This document shows, one piece after another, positions 44,230-52,893 of a stretch of 64,000 bases of DNA (positions are counted from its first letter, which is position 1; each line of letters opens with the position of its first letter). The stretch comes from Kordia periserrulae. Its GTDB lineage: Bacteria > Bacteroidota > Bacteroidia > Flavobacteriales > Flavobacteriaceae. Where the stretch lies: contig NZ_QBKT01000001.1 of NCBI RefSeq assembly GCF_003054265.1, forward strand, positions 558,001 through 622,000, given 5' to 3'. The notes under the pieces are model-generated. The model was not told the origin of the DNA and did not search any database. It saw only the letters and a program-made list of their open reading frames with translations. Made by a program: the position numbers and the translations under genes.

Positions 44230-45735
44230 ATGGGATTTGATGCAGAATTTTTCAAGTTGGCACTGTCGTTTGTCGTGATGGCGATATACGGAATTGCGCT
44301 GATTTTGATTTTAATGTATAGCTTGGCACAGTTAAATTTGTTGATTAATTATCTACGAGCAAAGAAAGAAGATGAGAACGCGCCACGCTTCGATTTGAAC
44401 AATCCTGATGAGGTTCCGTATGTGACCATTCAGCTTCCAGTGTACAACGAATTGTATGTAATGGAGCGTTTGTTGGACAATATTGCGCTGCTAGAATACC
44501 CAAAAGACAAACTAGAAATTCAGGTGTTGGACGATTCTACGGACGAATCGGTCATTTCCACCGCAGAAAAAATTAAAGAACTTCAACAACTTGGGTTAGA
44601 CATTTCACACATTCGCCGCAAAAACCGCGTTGGCTTTAAAGCCGGTGCACTAAAAGAAGGTTTGGAAGATGCAAAAGGTGAATTTATCGCAATTTTTGAT
44701 GCCGATTTTCTACCCAAAAAAGACTGGCTTCAACAAACAATTCCGTTTTTTAAAGATGAAAAAATTGGTGTGGTGCAAACCCGTTGGGGACATTTAAACC
44801 GCGATTATTCCTTACTTACCAAAATTCAAGCATTCGCGCTCGACGCACATTTTACGCTCGAACAAGTCGGTCGAAATTCCAAAGGCCATTTTATCAACTT
44901 TAACGGAACGGCTGGAATTTGGCGAAAAACCTGCATTATTGATGCTGGAAATTGGGAAGGCGACACACTCACTGAAGATTTGGATTTGAGCTACCGCGCA
45001 CAGTTGAAAAACTGGAAATTCAAATACTTGGAAGATGTAGAAACGCCTGCCGAATTGCCTGTAGTGATTAGTGCGGCGCGCTCGCAACAATTCCGCTGGA
45101 ATAAAGGTGGTGCAGAGAATTTCCGTAAAATGTTCAAACGTGTTATTCGCTCCAAAAACATATCGTTCAAAACCAAAGTTCACGGTGTTTTACATTTGCT
45201 GAATAGCACCATGTTTTTAAACGTATTAATCGTGGGAATTTTAAGCATTCCGATGTTATACATTAAAAATACCTACGGACATTTGGAAATTTATTTCACC
45301 GTTTCGAGCTTCTTTATTATTAGTACGATTATCTTTTTTATCTGCTTTTGGTTTCCGTTTAAACGTGTACAAGGTGGCGGATTTTTAAAATTTGTTGAAT
45401 ACATTCAGATGTTTTTCACCTTTTTTTCCGTAGCAATGGGATTTTCGGTGCACAACTCTGTCGCTGTGTTGGAAGGTCATATGGGCAAACGCAGTGAATT
45501 TGTGCGCACGCCAAAATTCAATATCAAAAGCTTGAAAGATTCGTGGAAAAACAACAAATACATTCGCAAAAAAATATCTGCAAACACGATTATTGAAGCG
45601 TTTTTAATGGTGTATTTTTTGTTTGGAATGTACAGCGCGTATCCGTTAAATGACTTCGGATTGTTTCCGTTTCACTTAATGTTATTCTTAGGTTTTGCCT
45701 TTGTCTTTTTTAATTCCATTCGCTCCAAAGTGTGA
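44230..45735 (+). CDS. Processive-type family 2 glycosyltransferase, cellulose-synthase-like
   Basis: A 501-residue membrane GT2. One N-terminal helix (about 7-30), then the GT-A domain with LPVYNELYVMERLL, DDSTDES, FDADFLPKKDW, the TEDLDLSYRAQ acceptor motif and QQFRWNKGG (the QxxRW motif), then four or five helices. The D, DxD, TED and QxxRW set is that of polymerising enzymes such as cellulose and mannan synthases. Its ATG starts on the base after the previous stop. Confidence 0.9.
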   Translation: MGFDAEFFKLALSFVVMAIYGIALILILMYSLAQLNLLINYLRAKKEDENAPRFDLNNPDEVPYVTIQLPVYNELYVMERLLDNIALLEYPKDKLEIQVLDDSTDESVISTAEKIKELQQLGLDISHIRRKNRVGFKAGALKEGLEDAKGEFIAIFDADFLPKKDWLQQTIPFFKDEKIGVVQTRWGHLNRDYSLLTKIQAFALDAHFTLEQVGRNSKGHFINFNGTAGIWRKTCIIDAGNWEGDTLTEDLDLSYRAQLKNWKFKYLEDVETPAELPVVISAARSQQFRWNKGGAENFRKMFKRVIRSKNISFKTKVHGVLHLLNSTMFLNVLIVGILSIPMLYIKNTYGHLEIYFTVSSFFIISTIIFFICFWFPFKRVQGGGFLKFVEYIQMFFTFFSVAMGFSVHNSVAVLEGHMGKRSEFVRTPKFNIKSLKDSWKNNKYIRKKISANTIIEAFLMVYFLFGMYSAYPLNDFGLFPFHLMLFLGFAFVFFNSIRSKV

Positions 45736-47132
45736 TAGCAACTGCCGCGAAATATCGTAGCGTTTCTATTGTATTCGTGCTGTTGAGCATTTTTGTATAC
45801 TATTATATTGGTTATCCGCTCGTACGCACGGAAATTTCCTTACTAATTTCATTGCTCGCGCTCGGTTTTGCTTGTTTTTTAGGATTGATTCATCTTGAAA
45901 AACAACACTTTTTTTTCCTTGCGGGAATTGCCATTGTCTTCCGATTGGTTTTTGCGGGAAGCATTCCGAATTTATCACAAGACTTTTACCGTTTTATTTG
46001 GGACGGACGCATGTTGCTCGAAGGCTGGAATCCATATTTATACTTACCAAACGATTTGATAGCTTCAGGAACTGCGCCAGTAGCAGAAGCACAGGAATTG
46101 TGGCAAGGCATGGGCAATTTGAGTGCATCGCATTATACCAATTATCCGCCCATCAATCAGTTGTGTTTTGCCATTGCGGGATTGTTTGCTGGAAAAAGTA
46201 TTTTGGGTTCCGTTATTGTGTTGCGCTTGTTGATTATTCTAGCAGATATTGGCACCTTGTATTTTGGGAAAAAATTGCTGAAACGACTCGGTTTGCCTGT
46301 ACATCATATTTGGTTGTACATTCTCAATCCGTTTATCATTATTGAGCTCACAGGAAATTTACATTTTGAAGGCGTGATGATTTTCTTCCTAGTTTGGAGT
46401 TTGTATTTGCTACACAAAGGCTCGTGGAAATTGGCGGCAGTAGTGTTTGCATTGTCCGTTTCTGTAAAGTTGATTCCGTTAATTTTTCTTCCGATTTTGT
46501 TTCAATGGTTTACCAAACATAAAGCTTCTGAGGTATCTAAAAAGACGTTTGCTGCTATTTGGAAAGGCATGTTAAAACTTTTGAGTTTTTACGGAATTGT
46601 CATCACAACGATTGTATTGCTCTTTTTACCATTCATATCGAAAGAATTTATAGCAAACTACCAAGAAACAGTCGGATTGTGGTTTCAGAATTTTGAGTTC
46701 AACGCCAGTTTTTACTACATCGCACGCTGGATTGGCTATGAAACCGTCGGCTGGAATTTGATTAAAGAAATTGGAAGCATCACACCGATAATCGTGTTGA
46801 TTTTTGTTGCAGGCATTAGTCTGTTTAGAAATAATAACAACTTCCAAAAAACCATCACGGCGTGTTTGTTTGGCTTGTCTTTTTACTTTTTTACCACCAC
46901 GACCATGCATCCTTGGTATTTGGCTACGTTGTTGCTATTAAGCATTTTTACACGGTATCGATTTCCTGTTGTTTGGTCTTTTGTGATTATGTTTAGTTAT
47001 TCCGCGTATCAGAATGAAGGTTCTGTAGAAAATCTGGCATTTGTAGCGTTGGAGTATGTAATTGTGTATTGGTTTTTGGTGTATGAATTGTTCTTCTATC
47101 CAACAGAAAAAAGAAACGTTGAGACAACCTAG
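45732..47132 (+). CDS. GT-C polyprenyl-phosphate-dependent mannosyltransferase-like protein
   Basis: A 466-residue membrane protein with about 11 helices. After the second helix comes QDFYRFIWDGRMLLEGWNPYLYLP, a periplasmic acidic/aromatic loop typical of GT-C mannosyltransferases (PIG-M or DUF2029-like), and LHFEGVMIF follows. The start is GTG, overlapping the previous stop by four bases (GTGA). It would use the lipid-linked sugar made by the first operon gene. Sugar and acceptor are not known. Confidence 0.78.
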   Translation: MIATAAKYRSVSIVFVLLSIFVYYYIGYPLVRTEISLLISLLALGFACFLGLIHLEKQHFFFLAGIAIVFRLVFAGSIPNLSQDFYRFIWDGRMLLEGWNPYLYLPNDLIASGTAPVAEAQELWQGMGNLSASHYTNYPPINQLCFAIAGLFAGKSILGSVIVLRLLIILADIGTLYFGKKLLKRLGLPVHHIWLYILNPFIIIELTGNLHFEGVMIFFLVWSLYLLHKGSWKLAAVVFALSVSVKLIPLIFLPILFQWFTKHKASEVSKKTFAAIWKGMLKLLSFYGIVITTIVLLFLPFISKEFIANYQETVGLWFQNFEFNASFYYIARWIGYETVGWNLIKEIGSITPIIVLIFVAGISLFRNNNNFQKTITACLFGLSFYFFTTTTMHPWYLATLLLLSIFTRYRFPVVWSFVIMFSYSAYQNEGSVENLAFVALEYVIVYWFLVYELFFYPTEKRNVETT

Positions 47133-47225
47133 CAAGGTATTCAAGAGAATATTCCTTATCAAAGAAGCTTTTCTTTCCTCATTTTTCCGTATTTTTAAAA
47201 GATATAACCAATTCACATACTGATT

Positions 47226-47963
47226 ATGAAAACGTTACGCCTGTTACCAATTGCCTTTTTACTACTTTTTAGCAGTTCCTTAATTGCTCAAATTAGCGGT
47301 TCGCCAAGAGAATTTGAAACCACTACAGAAATGTACAATCAGATTCGAAAATTATTAAATACCAAAGAAAAAGTACCGTATAAAATTGATTGGGAGAATG
47401 TAAAAGGAAGTCCGTATTTAACTGAAAACTATAAATTGGCAAAGTTCTCTGTTGGAGAGAAATCGTACGGAAATATTATGATGCGTTTTAATACATACAC
47501 AGACGAAATTGAGCTCTTACCAGAAGAAGGAGAAGAAGCTGGTGCCTTGATGAAACTTGACGACTCTAAAATTACATTTGGAAATACGACGCTTGCATTG
47601 TTTGATTATACCACTGAAGAAGGCGATGCTAAAAAAGGGTATTTTTTAGTGTTGAATTCTGCTGATAACATAAAGCTAGTCCTCAAAAAAAAGTGTGTAT
47701 TTTCTCCGAATGAGAAAGCTTTAACCGCCAATCAGGCAGATAGAGCCGCTAAGTTTACGCAATACGATTATTTCTACATCGTGAAAGATGGTGATTTTAT
47801 GGAGGTAAGTCCTAAAAAGAAAGATATTCTAAAAATCTTCCCGAATCAGAAAAACGAGATTAAAGAGTTTATCAAAACTGAAAAATTAAAACTTAAAAAT
47901 CAACAAGATTTCGGAAAACTGGTGGATTATATCGCGAGCATTTCCAATATGGAATCCAACTAA
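47226..47963 (+). CDS. Secreted protein of unknown function
   Basis: A 245-residue protein with a Sec signal peptide (about 1-21, ending LIAQ). The mature part is Lys- and Glu-rich with SPYLTENYKLAKFSVGEKSYG, a central beta-rich section and a helical Lys-rich end. No family recognised. A single gene between the glycosyltransferase operon and a regulator on the other strand. Confidence 0.75.
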   Translation: MKTLRLLPIAFLLLFSSSLIAQISGSPREFETTTEMYNQIRKLLNTKEKVPYKIDWENVKGSPYLTENYKLAKFSVGEKSYGNIMMRFNTYTDEIELLPEEGEEAGALMKLDDSKITFGNTTLALFDYTTEEGDAKKGYFLVLNSADNIKLVLKKKCVFSPNEKALTANQADRAAKFTQYDYFYIVKDGDFMEVSPKKKDILKIFPNQKNEIKEFIKTEKLKLKNQQDFGKLVDYIASISNMESN

Positions 47964-47978
47964 CTGGCTAATAGAATT

Positions 47979-48644
47979 TTATATCAAGCCTAAATCCTTT
48001 GCGTTTGCAATAAGATGAATGGCATTGTTGGCTTTGAAGTAAATTTTAAGCTTGCTCAATCGTTTTTCAATGGAACTTAAGCTGTTGGGTGAAACACTTC
48101 GCGCTTTTAAATCTTTGGCAATTTCATCTTGACTCAATCCTTTAGACAATAATTTCAAAAGTACAATGTCATAATCGTCAATTTCCATATCGTTTTTAGG
48201 ACTTAGCGCATTGTTTACTTTTTGCGATAAGTGCTGCTCTCCCTTGAATACTTTTTTGATGGCAGCAGTCAATTCTTGCAGACTTTTTCTGCCCTTGCAC
48301 ACATACGCATCAATTTCGTGTTCATTGACCAATCTACGAACGCGTTGCAATTTATCTTCTACAGAATACACAATTACTTTTAAGTTGGGCTGTCTTGTTT
48401 TTAACTTTACAATCAACTCTTCTCCCGAACTTAATTTTTGTTCTCTGTGGTCTTTCACAAAAGACAAATCGGTAATCAACAAATCGTATGGTTTTTGATC
48501 TATGAGTGCTTTTTTCGCTTTTAAATCTGCATCATCACAATATTGTGCATGATGTATGGTGTCTATTTCCAATGAGGAAAGTACAGTTAGGACGCCTGTG
48601 TTGATATCGTCCATATCTTCGGCAATTAAAACTTTCGTAAACAT
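47979..48644 (-). CDS. Response regulator with LuxR-type HTH
   Basis: A 221-residue regulator. The receiver domain (about 3-125) has the acidic pocket AEDMDD and the phospho-acceptor D59 in LLITDLSF; the C-terminal domain (about 150-221) looks like a LuxR-type HTH (LLSKGLSQDEIAKDLKARSVSPNSLSSIEKRLSKLK), with an insertion in the turn. It lies 11 bp downstream of the TPR kinase, its probable partner. Confidence 0.85.
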   Translation of the reverse strand: MFTKVLIAEDMDDINTGVLTVLSSLEIDTIHHAQYCDDADLKAKKALIDQKPYDLLITDLSFVKDHREQKLSSGEELIVKLKTRQPNLKVIVYSVEDKLQRVRRLVNEHEIDAYVCKGRKSLQELTAAIKKVFKGEQHLSQKVNNALSPKNDMEIDDYDIVLLKLLSKGLSQDEIAKDLKARSVSPNSLSSIEKRLSKLKIYFKANNAIHLIANAKDLGLI

Positions 48645-48655
48645 AAGCTATTCTA

Positions 48656-50614
48656 TCATACTGGTACATTAATACTAAACTTACAACCTTTGTCAAGTTC
48701 TGTATCAAAAGTAAGTTTTCCTTTAATGGCACGAATACGGTTTTCCGCATTTCGCAAACCATTTTTGGAAGTTTTGGCTGTAAAGCCTTTCCCATTGTCG
48801 ATATATTGAATGAATAATTGCTTGTTTTGTTTTTCGATAGAAACCACTACCAATGCGGCATTGCTGTGTTTTTTCATGTTTGTCAAAAATTCTTGCAATA
48901 CGCGATATACGGTAACTTTGATGTGCGAAGAAATTCCTTTCCAGATATCTGTATCGTAGCGCTTCAACAGTACATTTACCTCATCCGATTGATAACTTCG
49001 GAACAAATTACTGAGTTCATCAGGAAATGTATCGTCCGTTTCTACGGTTTGAATTTGTTTGGAAATATCGCGTGCCTGATTGTAAATGGTGTCCAACTTG
49101 TCCAACACTACTTCCTTTTCAGGATCTGTGGTTTCTAGTTGTGTCATGAGCTCGTACAAATCGTTTGCCAACTCATCGTGTACTTTGGAAGAAATTCGCG
49201 CTTCCGTAACATGTACTGTTTTTACTTTTTCAATTTTATGACGTCGTTGAATGCGTTGGTAGATGAAGAAAGTGAGAACGATGAGGACGATGAGGATTAA
49301 TAATAGGATTAAAACTTGGTTTTCCTTTTTTGATGCTAAATTATCAGCTTTTATAGCAGCATTTTGGGCTTCAATTTTTTGCTCTTTTTCATCATCATAA
49401 TTAAACTTAGCGTTTGCAAATTCACTTTGCACTCTATTTCTCTTTTGATTGACTTCCTTTTTTATTTTTAGATATTTAGCTATATTTTCACTTTTAGCAT
49501 CAATTGTAATTAATTGCTCATAAGCTTCATACTTTACTTGATCATTATCAAGCTTATCTGCTAGTTCAATAATTTTTTTTGTATAGTTAAGTACTTTTTG
49601 CTTATCTCGTTGAACGTACATTTCAGCTAGTTTCATGTATATAGAAACCAACCCAGATATATTATTTATTTTTTCATAATATATCAGTGACTCTTGAAGA
49701 AGTGAATCCGATTTTTTGTTCAATCCATTTTTAAGGAATAATGTATGTGCTAAATTTCCATTAAAGCGAGCTCTTTGTGTTTGAGATAATTTCTTTGAAC
49801 TTTCACTTAGAATATTGTTATAAATTTCAATAGCTCCTTCATAATTCTCTTTTTCTTTAAAAATATTTGCTTTTGTGTTTAAAAAAGTTCGAATGAGGTC
49901 ATAACCTACTTTTTTCGTGGTTACAGAGTCTTTAGCCAAATCTAGAGCCTGATTTATTCTGTTCTCTGCATTAAGTAAATCTCCTCGCTCCTTTGCAGCA
50001 ACAGCAATATTGAAATAAAGTTTACTTTTTATTTTAATGTTTTTTGATTTTTTTACATATTTTAATCCTTCTAGTGCAGACGTTTGACTCAAACCAAAGC
50101 TTCCTGTCTTTTTATCTATAGTAGAAATCTCTAAAAGTGATTTGGCAACTTGTAAACTATCATCAATTTTTTCATAAAGATCCTTTGCACTTCTGAAGTA
50201 TTCATAGGACACCTTAAAACTATCCAACTCTTTAAAATTGGTCGCTTTTTTATAAAGAGCTTTAGCCATATAAAGCGTATCTTGAGTTGACTCTGCGATT
50301 TCGTATAATTTGTTTGCATAAAAAATAGCAGAATCATACTTTTCGCTCTTGTTATAGACTGATTCTAGCCTTATATACGATCGCTTTATGTACTTAGTAT
50401 TGTTGTGAGTTTTTGCTAATTTCAATTCTTCATTAGCATAAAAAATAGCAGTATCATATTGTGCATTATTTTTTTTGGAAAAAGCTAAAGAGTCTAGCGA
50501 GTAAAGAGTATTTTTTATCTCATTTCTTGCCAAATCTTCTTTCTTTTCACAAGAAGAACATAAGACAATAAATACACAAAATAAAAAGAAGGATGTTGCT
50601 GGTAGTAGTTTCAT
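48656..50614 (-). CDS. TPR-containing NarL-type sensor histidine kinase
   Basis: A 652-residue kinase. A lipoprotein-like signal (about 1-22, lipobox LCSSC) leads into seven or so TPR repeats (about 30-395) that lie in the periplasm, a single membrane helix (about 428-448), a HisKA_3-type dimerisation helix with H479 in SKVHDELANDLYELM, and a HATPase_c end (NMKKHSNAALVV, DNGKGF, NGLRNAENRI). The kinase phosphorylates the LuxR-type regulator encoded next. TPR domains with this layout are common in Flavobacteriaceae; the sensed partner is unknown. Confidence 0.88.
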   Translation of the reverse strand: MKLLPATSFFLFCVFIVLCSSCEKKEDLARNEIKNTLYSLDSLAFSKKNNAQYDTAIFYANEELKLAKTHNNTKYIKRSYIRLESVYNKSEKYDSAIFYANKLYEIAESTQDTLYMAKALYKKATNFKELDSFKVSYEYFRSAKDLYEKIDDSLQVAKSLLEISTIDKKTGSFGLSQTSALEGLKYVKKSKNIKIKSKLYFNIAVAAKERGDLLNAENRINQALDLAKDSVTTKKVGYDLIRTFLNTKANIFKEKENYEGAIEIYNNILSESSKKLSQTQRARFNGNLAHTLFLKNGLNKKSDSLLQESLIYYEKINNISGLVSIYMKLAEMYVQRDKQKVLNYTKKIIELADKLDNDQVKYEAYEQLITIDAKSENIAKYLKIKKEVNQKRNRVQSEFANAKFNYDDEKEQKIEAQNAAIKADNLASKKENQVLILLLILIVLIVLTFFIYQRIQRRHKIEKVKTVHVTEARISSKVHDELANDLYELMTQLETTDPEKEVVLDKLDTIYNQARDISKQIQTVETDDTFPDELSNLFRSYQSDEVNVLLKRYDTDIWKGISSHIKVTVYRVLQEFLTNMKKHSNAALVVVSIEKQNKQLFIQYIDNGKGFTAKTSKNGLRNAENRIRAIKGKLTFDTELDKGCKFSINVPV

Positions 50615-50650
50615 CCTTCTAAAATAGTAAAAATATAATTACAGATTCTA

Positions 50651-50821
50651 TTAATCTTTCGTAGGAGCTTCTTCCTCTTCTTCTGGCGTCATTTCTCCAT
50701 CATCACCTTCCGTAGCTTGTTGTTCAAATTGCACTTCTTCTTCGGCAATAGAGTTTGGCGTACAAGAAAATAATGCGCAATTGAGGAAAACCGTAAGTAT
50801 TATTAAGCTGAATTTTTTCAT
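50651..50821 (-). CDS. Small acidic lipoprotein
   Basis: A 56-residue peptide with signal MKKFSLIILTVFLNCALFSC (lipobox ALFSC, Cys 20), then an acidic tail with DDGEMTPEEEEEAPTKD. The frame is open further upstream (to 50986), but only the ATG at 50821 opens a signal peptide. The acidic tail may bind cations or simply be a spacer. It lies 37 bases upstream of the kinase and could be cotranscribed with it. The 50822-51210 spacer shows no other gene. Confidence 0.55.
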   Translation of the reverse strand: MKKFSLIILTVFLNCALFSCTPNSIAEEEVQFEQQATEGDDGEMTPEEEEEAPTKD

Positions 50822-51210
50822 TTTGTTAGTGTTTAAAAATTGGACATAGGTGTTGCCGTCCGAGGAATACTCAGCGTAGTCTTTGTTCAGCAACACAGCG
50901 AAATAGAAATGGCGCCGATTTCTTGTGTTTTTGGGAAGTGAAGAGACAATCACATGTAGTTTGGCTACTTCCGGGAGCCAACCCAAATGCTTCTTATCTC
51001 AAAAATGAACCGAGCTACATGCAGGAGATCAAATTGCTATATCTCAGTGTTTAGAAATAATTTCTGTAACAAATAAACTGAGGTTTTGAATGAAAAAATG
51101 GAAAGTTTAGGGAAGTGTTTTGGAAAGTTTAGAGAAACTTTTTTCCCGATTTTCAAAAAGGATTTTTAAACGCTTTTTACAACAATAAAAGAAACCTAAA
51201 ACGATAAGTA

Positions 51211-51762
51211 ATGCATAGAGAGTTAGTATTAAGTGCTTTTAAAAAAGCGAGAAAAGAAGTGAAGGAAGCCACAGGTGTCACGATGTCCATTACAGGACTT
51301 TCAAAGAAAATTTCCGACTATCTAATGGACAGATTTCATTTCCAATACCATGAAAAAAGTCTGCGGAATAAGTACAATTTGGCAGTAAAAGAAGAAACGG
51401 TAGAACTGAAAAGCTCCGTAGCGAATTATTTGTGCCGCTATCTTGGCTATGAAAATTATGCAGATTTTATCTTGGAGAAAGAAAAAGAAGCGAATCCAAT
51501 TGAAACCGCAAATGCTGAAGTTATAGAAGCAGGAAAAATAAAGAAGGAACCCACAATGGGAGAAAAACTGAAGATTATTATTCAAAAAAATAAAGTCACA
51601 CTGATTTTCAGCGGATTGACATTCATGATTTTTTTCGGGTTATACGCCATCAATAAACAGCGATTTTTAGAGTGTGAAGATGTATATTGCGCAACAGAAT
51701 TGTTGGAAGTGAAGAAAAAATCTTGTAAAAGAATTCAGCAGACTAAGACGTTATACGCATAG
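51211..51762 (+). CDS. Single-pass membrane protein of unknown function
   Basis: A 183-residue protein with a soluble N-terminal part (about 1-95: FKKARKEVKEATG, SLRNKYNLAVKEE, SVANYLCRYLGYENYADFI) that looks like a small helical regulatory domain, a linker, one membrane helix (about 129-148) and a short outer part with CEDVYC. The N-terminal part is probably cytoplasmic. I recognise no named family. It is divergent from the small acidic lipoprotein. Confidence 0.7.
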   Translation: MHRELVLSAFKKARKEVKEATGVTMSITGLSKKISDYLMDRFHFQYHEKSLRNKYNLAVKEETVELKSSVANYLCRYLGYENYADFILEKEKEANPIETANAEVIEAGKIKKEPTMGEKLKIIIQKNKVTLIFSGLTFMIFFGLYAINKQRFLECEDVYCATELLEVKKKSCKRIQQTKTLYA

Positions 51763-51785
51763 TTTCAAAATTCCCCAAAACAAAA

Positions 51786-51809
51786 AAACCTCCCAAAAAT
51801 GAGAGGTTT
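51786..51809 (-). terminator. Terminator of the RluB-type gene
   Basis: AAACCTC (51786-51792) and GAGGTTT (51803-51809). On the minus strand the stem is followed by a T run, 24 bases past the stop codon of the pseudouridine synthase gene. Confidence 0.7.
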
Positions 51810-51832
51810 ACAATGTAATATGTTTTGTTCTG

Positions 51833-52693
51833 TTATAAATGCTTCAAGTTAATTACTTCTTGAGCGGTTAGTTCACGCCAGTGACTTCGCGGCAAATCCT
51901 TTTTTGTCAATCCAGCAAAAACAACTCTGTCCAAACGAGATACTGTATACGATAAATGCTCAAAAATAGCCTTTACCATTCCATTGCTTCCCGTACTAAC
52001 TTTAATACCTACTTCGCGTTTTGTAGCTCCCTGAATCCACGAAATTTCATCTACTTCATGCTTGATTCCATGAATATGAATTCCGTCTTTTATTTTGTTG
52101 AAGTCTGCTTGACTAAGATTTTTATCTAGTTCAACATGATAGATTTTACGAACTTTTTGATTCGGATCTGTTAATTTTCTTGCCAACTGTCCATCATTGG
52201 TAAATAATAACAATCCTGTGGTTTGTCGCTCCAAACGCCCTACAGGAACTACTCTTGCAGTCGTTGCCGTTGCTACCAAATCCATCACCGTTTTACGCCC
52301 TTTTTCATCTTTAGTAGTTACTAAAAATCCTTTCGGTTTGTTCAATAAAATATAGGTTGGTTTTTCAGGATTGATAATACGACCATCAAAACGAACTTCA
52401 TCCGTTAGCTGTACTTTATACCCCATTTCGGTCACAACCTTACCATTTACAGTTACACTTCCGATAGAAATATGCATATCAGCTTCACGTCGTGAACAAA
52501 TACCTGAGTTTGAAATATATTTATTTAAGCGAATTCCGTCAGAATTGCTCTTTGAAGTCGGTTTTGGCGTTGTTTTTTTCTTGTAATTCGGCTGTTTTCC
52601 TTCAAAAGATTTCTTTCCTTGATACGGTTTTTTTCCTCCTTTATCATTCCCTTTTGACGAAACTTTACTTTTGCCTTGTCGCTCTTTTGCCAT
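51833..52693 (-). CDS. RluB/RsuA-family pseudouridine synthase
   Basis: A 286-residue enzyme with a long Lys/Gly/Ser-rich N-terminal tail (about 1-50), an S4 RNA-binding domain (about 52-110: IRLNKYISNSGICSRREAD) and the RsuA/RluB catalytic core. The core has VVPVGRLERQTTGLLLFTNDG, with the catalytic Asp position taken by the L-E-R-x-T-T-G stretch, where the family usually has RLDxxTxG; here Glu stands in place of Asp (GRLERQTTG). That change should be checked. The target is probably 23S rRNA. Confidence 0.85.
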   Translation of the reverse strand: MAKERQGKSKVSSKGNDKGGKKPYQGKKSFEGKQPNYKKKTTPKPTSKSNSDGIRLNKYISNSGICSRREADMHISIGSVTVNGKVVTEMGYKVQLTDEVRFDGRIINPEKPTYILLNKPKGFLVTTKDEKGRKTVMDLVATATTARVVPVGRLERQTTGLLLFTNDGQLARKLTDPNQKVRKIYHVELDKNLSQADFNKIKDGIHIHGIKHEVDEISWIQGATKREVGIKVSTGSNGMVKAIFEHLSYTVSRLDRVVFAGLTKKDLPRSHWRELTAQEVINLKHL

Positions 52694-52717
52694 TATATGT
52701 ATGCTCTAAATTTTTTG

Positions 52718-52725
52718 CAAAGATA
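52718..52725 (-). promoter_or_regulatory. -7 box of the RluB-type gene
   Basis: CAAAGATA reads TATCTTTG on the minus strand, 24 bases before the ATG; TTTG (minus) lies 15 bases upstream at 52741-52744. Confidence 0.45.
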
Positions 52726-52804
52726 CTCTTTAATTATTCACAAACGAATATCGAGTTGATTATTCGTTTTTTTATTGTTGAAATTGTTAATGCGTTCAAA
52801 ATCA

Positions 52805-52822
52805 ACTCTTAATTTTAAGAGT
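52805..52822. promoter_or_regulatory. Perfect palindrome in a spacer
   Basis: ACTCTTAA-TT-TTAAGAGT is an exact 18-base inverted repeat, 71 bases past the end of the prenyltransferase gene. It could be an operator or a weak hairpin; there is no following T run. The neighbouring AAACGAATA/TATTCGTTT pair (52742-52769) is followed by T on the plus strand, but no plus-strand gene ends there. Confidence 0.3.
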
Positions 52823-52893
52823 GTATGAAAGCTTTTTCAACACATACAGGCAATAAGCAGACTTAAAAAGTGTTTTGAAGTTGACAACTTACA

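Noticed and set aside
52742-52769. A plus-strand terminator (AAACGAATA/TATTCGTTT plus T run)
   Set aside because: No plus-strand gene ends before it; on the minus strand no T run follows.
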